IMG/VR virus record: IMGVR_UViG_3300025133_000767
Location: 1 to 20,043 of that record
From: a virus
Strand: one strand, 5' to 3'
DNA: 20,043 nt
Shown here: positions 15,901-20,043 of the stretch, piece after piece
Layout of the letters: each line of letters starts with the position of its first letter
Position numbering within the stretch: the first letter of the stretch is position 1
Notes under the pieces: generated by a model
Database searches by the model: none
Seen by the model: only the letters and a program-made list of their open reading frames with translations
What the model was told of the DNA's origin: nothing
Translations under genes and position numbers: made by a program

Positions 15901-18900
15901 GTTGTTGGTAATAGAATTGTTTATGGTAATTATTTGCAGAATTATGATTTAGTAAATAGTGTTTCAGCTTTAGATTTTGATTTAAACTTAGATGTTGATG
16001 TTATATCAAGCGAAAACAGATCTAGAGTTGGAAAAAATTCTATAAAATCATTAAGAGAGTATCAAGTTGGTGTTGTATATACAGATAAGTACGGAAGAGA
16101 AACACCTGTTTTAACAAATGCAGATGCAACAGTGAGACTTGATAAATCCGTAGCTTCTGAAGTAAATCAATTAGAAGTTAGAGTACTTGGTGAAGGTCAT
16201 CCGGTTAATATGAAATACTTTAAGTTTTTTATTAAGGATACCGGTGGAGAGTACTATAATTTAGCTATGGATCGATACTACGATGCTAAAGATGATAATA
16301 TTTGGTTAGCATTTCCTTCTACTGACAGAAACAAATTAGATATTGACGACTATTTAATACTGAAAAAAGGTGTTGGAGATGTAATTGATCCAAAAGGCAC
16401 CAATAAATGGGGTATTCCTAACATAATAAAAGAAAGAGCGGAATATAAAATACTAGACATAAAAAATGAAGCCCCTGATTTTATAAAAAGAAAGGAAACG
16501 TTAATAGCATCAATAAGGCACACGTCTAATGCTAGTCAAAAAATCTTTGTAGACGGAGATTTACCAGCGGCAAATGATATTAACTTTAAAATTGATTATG
16601 ATTTAATTCAAGACGCTTCTTTTGCTAATCTACATGAAGATTTGGGTAAAGATTCTGAGGTTGAATACCATATATCGTTAAGTAATACTGATTTAAATAG
16701 AACTTCTGATAGATACAAAGTAATACAACTAGACACTAGTGGAGTTGCTCCAAGTACATATTGGCATTTCACACTAGAAAAACCGTTTACTTCAGAGATA
16801 AATGTTTTTACTAATAATCCTTCTGGAGAAAATTCTTTTGAAATAACTGTACTTAATAATACATTCTTAAATATATACAGAACAGCCGTAGATAAATCTG
16901 CTTCTTATAAATTTGATGGGAGATTTTTTGTTAAAATATATAATGATGATGTGTTCCGAAGAGCACTGAAAGACAAACAAGATGAAGATGTTACTCCAGA
17001 ATATAAGCGTACTGGTATAGCTCGTAAGATTTATTCTTTAGAAACACACGCTGGTTCTAATCGTATTAAAAAGCATTTTGACGATAGTAGTGTAACGCAG
17101 GTGTTTAAAGACATAGCAACTAACACAACTAACTCTGGATTAAACACTAAAGTAGTTAGCAATTCAACTAACACCGGTGATTATGCCAACACTTTTCAAT
17201 GGAATCATTACTACAAAGCTACTAACGATTTTGCAAAAAGTCTTGGTACATTAAATGGTAAAAGATATGTCAAAAATACAGATACCCATATAAATGATGA
17301 AAATTTAAGGGATGAAGGCACGTGGCAAGACTACGACGCTTATTTTAGAGGAATAAATGTGAATTTAAGTGACAGTGCTCTTGAAGATCGTACCATAGAA
17401 TTAGATATACATGATAACAATAAAGATGATCAAAAATTTGCAGATGTTTGGTTTATAGATAAAGCAGTTAGTGTAGGTAATTTTCATCATAGCAATATTG
17501 CTAGTACAGATTTAGGTTGGGACGCTAATCCTTCACATACTCGTATAAATTCTATGGGATTAACTGGAACTGGTACAGGTATTGGTATATTAGAACTATC
17601 TTTTGGCGGTATACAACCTACAAGATGGTCTAGAAATTCAAATGGTTGGGAAGCTAGAGATGAAAGTTTTTTTGACTTAGGAGAACAAAATACTCACTAT
17701 TCTAAAACGGAAGCTGAATTTATAGAGCAAATTGCTATTGGTAGTCAGTTTAGATTTGCAGAAGATCCAGATCACACAATATATACTATTACTAATGTTG
17801 ACATATTTCTTAGAGCGAGGTATGAATCTTTGAACGACTATTCTAATCAAGCTAGTGGATTTGAAAATACTGGAGAGTGGGAGATTGAAAATGGACATAC
17901 ACATTTACGTTCTGTAGATTTATTTCCGTTACATGCTAAATCACGAGCTGGTGAACCTACAGGGTTTAGAATGGAAGGTGGAAATTATGTATCAAATGTT
18001 ATAGGCGGTAGTGAAAAAGTTACTGGTTATGGTTTTGAAACGGATATTGAGGTTGAAACTGGCGATGTAATATATAAAACAAGTAGTTATTTAAGACCTA
18101 GTAATTATACTAAAAATTGGAGACTTACATTAGATAAATCGTTTACAGGTAATTGGAATCCTTTAGATACTGGCAATGAAATATCTAATGGGAAGACAAT
18201 AACATTAACAGCAACAAGTGTTGCACAAGGGGTTGGAAATCAAAATTGGGTGGTAGTTGAATCTATTAAGGATAGTACTGTTACTGATCCTTACGGTAAC
18301 GCTAAAGGTAATATGCTTGAAGTTGGTATGGTATTGAAAAAATATGCATCAACTACTTTAACTACACCTGCAATTGTTTCTAAGATAGAACCGGCTCGTG
18401 GTCCAGCAACATTAGAGTTTCCTGAAGGTGAAATTCTAGACCCTTCAGGTGAAACTTTACCAATTAAAATATGGTTTAAAACATATGATGGTACAGATGA
18501 TTTTCCATCTTCTGGTGGTCGTCCTGCTGGTATTAGCGGTGGGAACACTTTAGAATTTCATCAATATCCAATGAACGGATTGAGTCCTAATTCAGCTAAA
18601 AATTTAAATTTCTTTAGAGGTGGAAAAGGTTTTGATGATAGTTCGTCTGGAAGTTTAAAATCTGGTACAGATGCTATAGGATATACTTTAGAGTGGTTAG
18701 AAGAAAAATCTGCTAACTCAGAAGAAGATATATTACCACCAAATCCAGCTATTTGGGAAACAAAACCAAAAGAGAGCACAGATTTAGATATATACTATGA
18801 AGCAACAGGACAAATTCCTATAGAAAATTTTATATCTACTCAGAGTATGCTTGATACTATCCCTATCGGATCTATAGTAGAACATTTGGGTAGTAACACT

Positions 18901-19017
18901 ATTCCTAAAGAAACTAGGGTAAAAGAAGTAGACGCTATTAATAAAACAATTACTCTAACAAACGATATAACTATAGTATCTTCAAGTTTTGCTACTCCAA
19001 CAAATAGAATAACATAA
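12934..19017 (+). CDS. Giant muzzle / tail-hub-type structural protein (N-terminal part of family)
   Basis: A 2027-residue virion protein, by far the largest here. It starts MPEIKHNFTAGKMNKDLDER, a start typical of muzzle/P22 gp10-like ('stabilisation') proteins of crAss-like and marine phages, which form the distal part of a short tail. Core landmarks: LYWFI (about 82-86) and CIIEYD (from 255), split by an insertion; LLFWTDNNSEPKKINIQRCI; FELKFPRFAYRYKYEDGEYS (862-881); GNRIVYGNYLQNYD (from 993); KYFKFFIKDTGGEYYNLAMD (about 1094-1113); FDGRFFVKIYNDD (from 1327); NPAIWETKPKESTDLDIYYE near 1937. Three CBM-like modules (about 90-253, 470-645, 650-825) interrupt the core, and a VGM-like motif sits at about 1977-2015. 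The family usually continues with the sequence found in the next ORF, so this protein looks like the larger part of a split gene. The start is three bases after the previous stop. Confidence 0.82.
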   Translation: MPEIKHNFTAGKMNKDLDERLIPNGEYKDAMNIQVSTSEGSDVGTVQNILGNSIVPGQNFISDDAVCVGSIADEKNDKLYWFIINYENTEYITNGTFTGNADHWTHNGNPLDGTGGWDYADNNVLAVDVLKWDSLKQSPVSITHGETYIIRVEILNHTGTGDLSPVIVDEFGGWTRPIHSLAATGDGIWEWTLDTSKDSIDQETSYTGNWGNQTPYSPSHIYFQNRMETGTGDPATNKLNCNIDNISITGINNSCIIEYDTKNNKVTPVLVDANNTILKLDPSKLITGINIIDDLLFWTDNNSEPKKINIQRCIQGTDPGGFRNTKLINSAQNLATDPAIGDVVNIEEEHVAVAKQSPKHPLKLDYTTFRDVDGMYTGVMKVSDGTVPSSILNSSIGHINDFSFLEVGDTFRTVIETDINKSNDFNLRWNNWSPVVIKEFNDDIAPSVPISNYRIKGKITDWEGNRFTNTNLLLTENGDLSEGSGSTPDHWDNSQGQWTWDQSAGTFTCSGLGAAKYKKVWNSNDNGNIVEGKRYKVKYAIDPPIGGNLEGKLAVRLFGSGTGNGAALDGYYWNLGSHTAAGEFEFSEANGNEIVWTNTDGGLSRGPQGEWTYGSNTGVYLNAIMFESRQEGSEIYLGPETINMNASSVSYSSSHNVNIANPGGGYTNPFTITNDSTISFDGVMATDIYDNTAYSTVFFKINNVMDANLVAGETYKLEMDVTNFTWTGAGNGVQIEAGIGVSQASSNYTNARFAHTGATYGVGLAQGASGTYEETFTATTNKLDIRVHKNASFDSFTVSVKKAEDQTFNGTIRDVSVEEIDDTQARVEIRVDSIDGDPPTPMGSDTELNYAIDKFDQEDKLFELKFPRFAYRYKYEDGEYSTMSPFTEVAFIPGSFDYHPKKGHNLGMSNNLKSLTLKDFTRLLPKDVKSIDLLYKEEHSPNIYIVDTIKDLTTTEYNIDKETIKNGLVPSNQLLRPWDNVPRKALAQDVVGNRIVYGNYLQNYDLVNSVSALDFDLNLDVDVISSENRSRVGKNSIKSLREYQVGVVYTDKYGRETPVLTNADATVRLDKSVASEVNQLEVRVLGEGHPVNMKYFKFFIKDTGGEYYNLAMDRYYDAKDDNIWLAFPSTDRNKLDIDDYLILKKGVGDVIDPKGTNKWGIPNIIKERAEYKILDIKNEAPDFIKRKETLIASIRHTSNASQKIFVDGDLPAANDINFKIDYDLIQDASFANLHEDLGKDSEVEYHISLSNTDLNRTSDRYKVIQLDTSGVAPSTYWHFTLEKPFTSEINVFTNNPSGENSFEITVLNNTFLNIYRTAVDKSASYKFDGRFFVKIYNDDVFRRALKDKQDEDVTPEYKRTGIARKIYSLETHAGSNRIKKHFDDSSVTQVFKDIATNTTNSGLNTKVVSNSTNTGDYANTFQWNHYYKATNDFAKSLGTLNGKRYVKNTDTHINDENLRDEGTWQDYDAYFRGINVNLSDSALEDRTIELDIHDNNKDDQKFADVWFIDKAVSVGNFHHSNIASTDLGWDANPSHTRINSMGLTGTGTGIGILELSFGGIQPTRWSRNSNGWEARDESFFDLGEQNTHYSKTEAEFIEQIAIGSQFRFAEDPDHTIYTITNVDIFLRARYESLNDYSNQASGFENTGEWEIENGHTHLRSVDLFPLHAKSRAGEPTGFRMEGGNYVSNVIGGSEKVTGYGFETDIEVETGDVIYKTSSYLRPSNYTKNWRLTLDKSFTGNWNPLDTGNEISNGKTITLTATSVAQGVGNQNWVVVESIKDSTVTDPYGNAKGNMLEVGMVLKKYASTTLTTPAIVSKIEPARGPATLEFPEGEILDPSGETLPIKIWFKTYDGTDDFPSSGGRPAGISGGNTLEFHQYPMNGLSPNSAKNLNFFRGGKGFDDSSSGSLKSGTDAIGYTLEWLEEKSANSEEDILPPNPAIWETKPKESTDLDIYYEATGQIPIENFISTQSMLDTIPIGSIVEHLGSNTIPKETRVKEVDAINKTITLTNDITIVSSSFATPTNRIT
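13201..13692 (+). other. Galactose-binding/CBM-like module 1 inside the muzzle-type protein
   Basis: Residues about 90-253. It opens with EYITNGTFTGNADHWTHNGN and contains a 'VSITHGETYIIRVEI' strand, the pattern of CBM4/9-type beta-sandwich modules (N-G-x-F...W, then V..G..Y.....). It separates the core strands LYWFI and CIIEYD, so it looks inserted in a loop. Fold assignment is by pattern only. Confidence 0.5.
14341..14868 (+). other. Galactose-binding/CBM-like module 2 inside the muzzle-type protein
   Basis: Residues about 470-645. It starts LLLTENGDLSEGSGSTPDHW, followed by WTWDQSAGTFTCSG, then 'NIVEGKRYKVKYAI' and a run of strands (LEGKLAVRLFGSG). It has the same order of elements as module 1 and no close DNA similarity to it. 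Confidence 0.5.
14881..15408 (+). other. Galactose-binding/CBM-like module 3 inside the muzzle-type protein
   Basis: Residues about 650-825. A strand-rich module with 'NLVAGETYKLEMDVTNFTW', then GTYEETFTATTNKLDIRVHK and 'FDSFTVSVKK', ending at FNGTIRDVSVEEID before the core resumes (ARVEIRVDS). The closing 'I.DVSVEEI' is a usual last strand of such modules. The N-terminal N-G-x-F signature is weaker here. Confidence 0.45.
18862..18978 (+). repeat. VGM-like beta motif at the muzzle C-terminus (protein-level)
   Basis: Residues about 1977-2015, PIGSIVEHLGSNTIPKETRV then KEVDAINKTITLTNDITI. It follows the same scheme as the repeats in the 454-residue protein (G..V......IP..T.V..I....I.L). It lies immediately before the stop. 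Confidence 0.45.
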
Positions 19018-19038
19018 ACTAATTAATAAAAGTAACAC
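19018..19038 (+). other. Gap with three further in-frame TAA codons between the muzzle-type ORFs
   Basis: After the TAA at 19015-19017 the same frame reads ACT AAT TAA TAA AAG TAA CAC and then ATG at 19039. Four in-frame stops within 21 bases rule out simple readthrough. No hairpin or Shine-Dalgarno is seen; the A-rich leader resembles others in the window. Confidence 0.8.
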
Positions 19039-20043
19039 ATGACAGGTTTTTTAAATCCATTAAGAAATATTCATGACGGTGATTGGCTTAAAATTACCCG
19101 TCCAGATTATAGTGTTATCTATGTTAAAATAGAAGATACTAATATGGGTAGCACGAGTGTAAATCACAGTGATACTTTTACAATAGATACTATTAATCCT
19201 CATAAAGCGGCCCATAAATTAGATTGGTCAAATTGTTATTCTTTTGGAAATGGTGTTGAATCTAATAGAATTTCTGATAATTTTAACACACCACGTGTAA
19301 CGCCTGGGGTAAAAGTATCAACGGTTTTTGAAGATTATAAAGAAGAATATAGAAAATACGGTTTAATATATTCTGGAATTTATAATTCTATAAGTAATAC
19401 AAATCGTTTAAATCAATTTATACAAGCAGAGAAAATTACAAAAGATATAAATCCTATATATGGTAGTATACAAAAACTACACACAAGAGATACAGATTTA
19501 ATAGCTCTTTGTGAAGATAAAGTTTTAAGAATCTTAGCAAATAAAGACGCTGTATATAACGCAGATGGAAAACCACAATTAACAGCTAATGAAAACGTGT
19601 TAGGACAAGCAGTACCTTTTGTGGGTGAATTTGGAATATCTAAAAATCCAGAATCATTTGCGAGTGAAAGTTATAGAACTTATTTTACAGATAAACAAAG
19701 AGGTGCGGTAATGAGGTTGTCAAAAGACGGGTTAACACCTATTTCAATGCATGGTATGAAAGATTGGTTTAGGGATAATTTGTCTACTACTAGAGTGAAC
19801 TTATTAGGTGAAGATAATTTTTCTTCAAATGATAATTGGAATCACAATAGTACAACTAGTAATATTTATATAAACGATGGAGTAGCGACATTTGGTTATT
19901 ATAATAGTTACATACATAGTAATCAAGCGTTTAGGATAGCGGGTTTCCGCAAAAATAATGTACTAGAAATTGGGAAAAAATATAGATTACAATTTGATAT
20001 TACTAGTCACAGTGGTTACAGTGAAGAATCGGGAGGATTTGCA
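19039..20043 (+). CDS. Muzzle / tail-hub-type protein, C-terminal part of family (3' partial)
   Basis: The frame is open from ATG 19039 to the window end (335 codons) and truncated there. It starts MTGFLNPLRNIHDGDWLKIT. Residues about 65-78 read NCYSFGNGVESNRI. Then come YRKYGLIYSGIYNSISNTNR, FIQAEKITKDINPIYGSIQK, LIALCEDKVLRILANKDAVY, PFVGEFGISKNPESFASESY, and YFTDKQRGAVMRLSKDGLTP (215-234) leading to HGMKDWFRDNL. As I remember them, these blocks lie in the C-terminal half of the same marine muzzle-type proteins whose N-terminal part is encoded just upstream. From residue 255 (LLGEDNFSSNDNWNH) a fourth CBM-like module begins. The ORF is in the same frame as its upstream partner but separated by four TAA codons. 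It probably assembles with that protein in the tail tip. Confidence 0.8.
   Translation, partial: MTGFLNPLRNIHDGDWLKITRPDYSVIYVKIEDTNMGSTSVNHSDTFTIDTINPHKAAHKLDWSNCYSFGNGVESNRISDNFNTPRVTPGVKVSTVFEDYKEEYRKYGLIYSGIYNSISNTNRLNQFIQAEKITKDINPIYGSIQKLHTRDTDLIALCEDKVLRILANKDAVYNADGKPQLTANENVLGQAVPFVGEFGISKNPESFASESYRTYFTDKQRGAVMRLSKDGLTPISMHGMKDWFRDNLSTTRVNLLGEDNFSSNDNWNHNSTTSNIYINDGVATFGYYNSYIHSNQAFRIAGFRKNNVLEIGKKYRLQFDITSHSGYSEESGGFA
19801..20043 (+). other. Galactose-binding/CBM-like module 4 (partial)
   Basis: Residues 255-335 of the last ORF: LLGEDNFSSNDNWNHNSTTS, then INDGVATFGYYNSYIHSNQA, and 'VLEIGKKYRLQFDITSHSG'. It begins directly after the conserved KDWFRDNL block, so it appears inserted or appended at a domain edge. 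It is cut by the window end. Confidence 0.5.

Noticed and set aside
19015-19041. Programmed readthrough joining the two muzzle-type ORFs
   Set aside because: The frames match, but four TAA codons in 21 bases make suppression implausible, and the second ORF has its own ATG.
1-20043. Stop-codon reassignment as seen in some crAss-like phages
   Set aside because: TAA, TAG (1459, 9860, 12930) and TGA (2248) each end well-formed genes, and no gene needs an internal stop to be read through.
1-20043. tRNA genes, CRISPR arrays, insertion sequences, integrase or attachment sites
   Set aside because: No cloverleaf-like sequence, spaced repeats, transposase or recombinase motif was found. The gaps are too short and AT-only.

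Overview
The window is part of the late structural region of a tailed double-stranded DNA phage, almost certainly with a short (podovirus-type) tail. Every supported gene is on the + strand. Genes are packed with small gaps or TAATG-type overlaps, and no stretch over 300 bases lacks a gene. The DNA is visibly AT-rich. Most starts lie behind A/T-only leaders with no Shine-Dalgarno sequence, as is common in Bacteroidota and their phages. TAA, TAG and TGA all act as stops, so the code looks standard. Protein sequences resemble those of uncultured marine phages and the crAss-like (Crassvirales-type) portal-vertex module. I infer a marine phage of a flavobacterium or relative; host and taxonomy are inference, not proven.

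Layout: (1) bases 1-332, the 3' part of a small membrane protein resembling the GTA/3TM holin family; (2) 337-1122, a virion-like protein of unknown role; (3) 1154-2468, four small genes: a coiled-coil protein, a 73-residue conserved unknown, a protein that looks like two GroES-like domains in tandem, and a small helical protein in the small-terminase position; (4) 2468-4690 large terminase, 4693-7113 portal, 7144-8322 acidic scaffold-like protein, 8343-9860 major capsid protein; (5) a terminator, an unknown 275-residue gene, and a second terminator; (6) 10827-12930, two connector/ring-type proteins; (7) 12934-19017, a 2027-residue muzzle/tail-hub-type protein, followed in the same frame, after four TAA codons, by an ORF that runs off the window and looks like the C-terminal part of the same family.

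Role together: the terminase packages DNA through the portal into a prohead built from the capsid protein on the scaffold. The 244- and 454-residue proteins then seal the portal, and the muzzle-type proteins form the distal stub of the tail. The GroES-like protein may help fold capsid or muzzle proteins. The holin-like protein would act in lysis.

The most notable features are: an apparently split muzzle gene; four galactose-binding/CBM-like modules that seem inserted at conserved junctions of the muzzle proteins; a tandem GroES-like protein just upstream of the packaging genes; a beta-rich 'VGM...IP.GT.V' repeat recurring in several virion proteins; and a short peptide motif shared by the portal C-terminus and the scaffold N-terminus.
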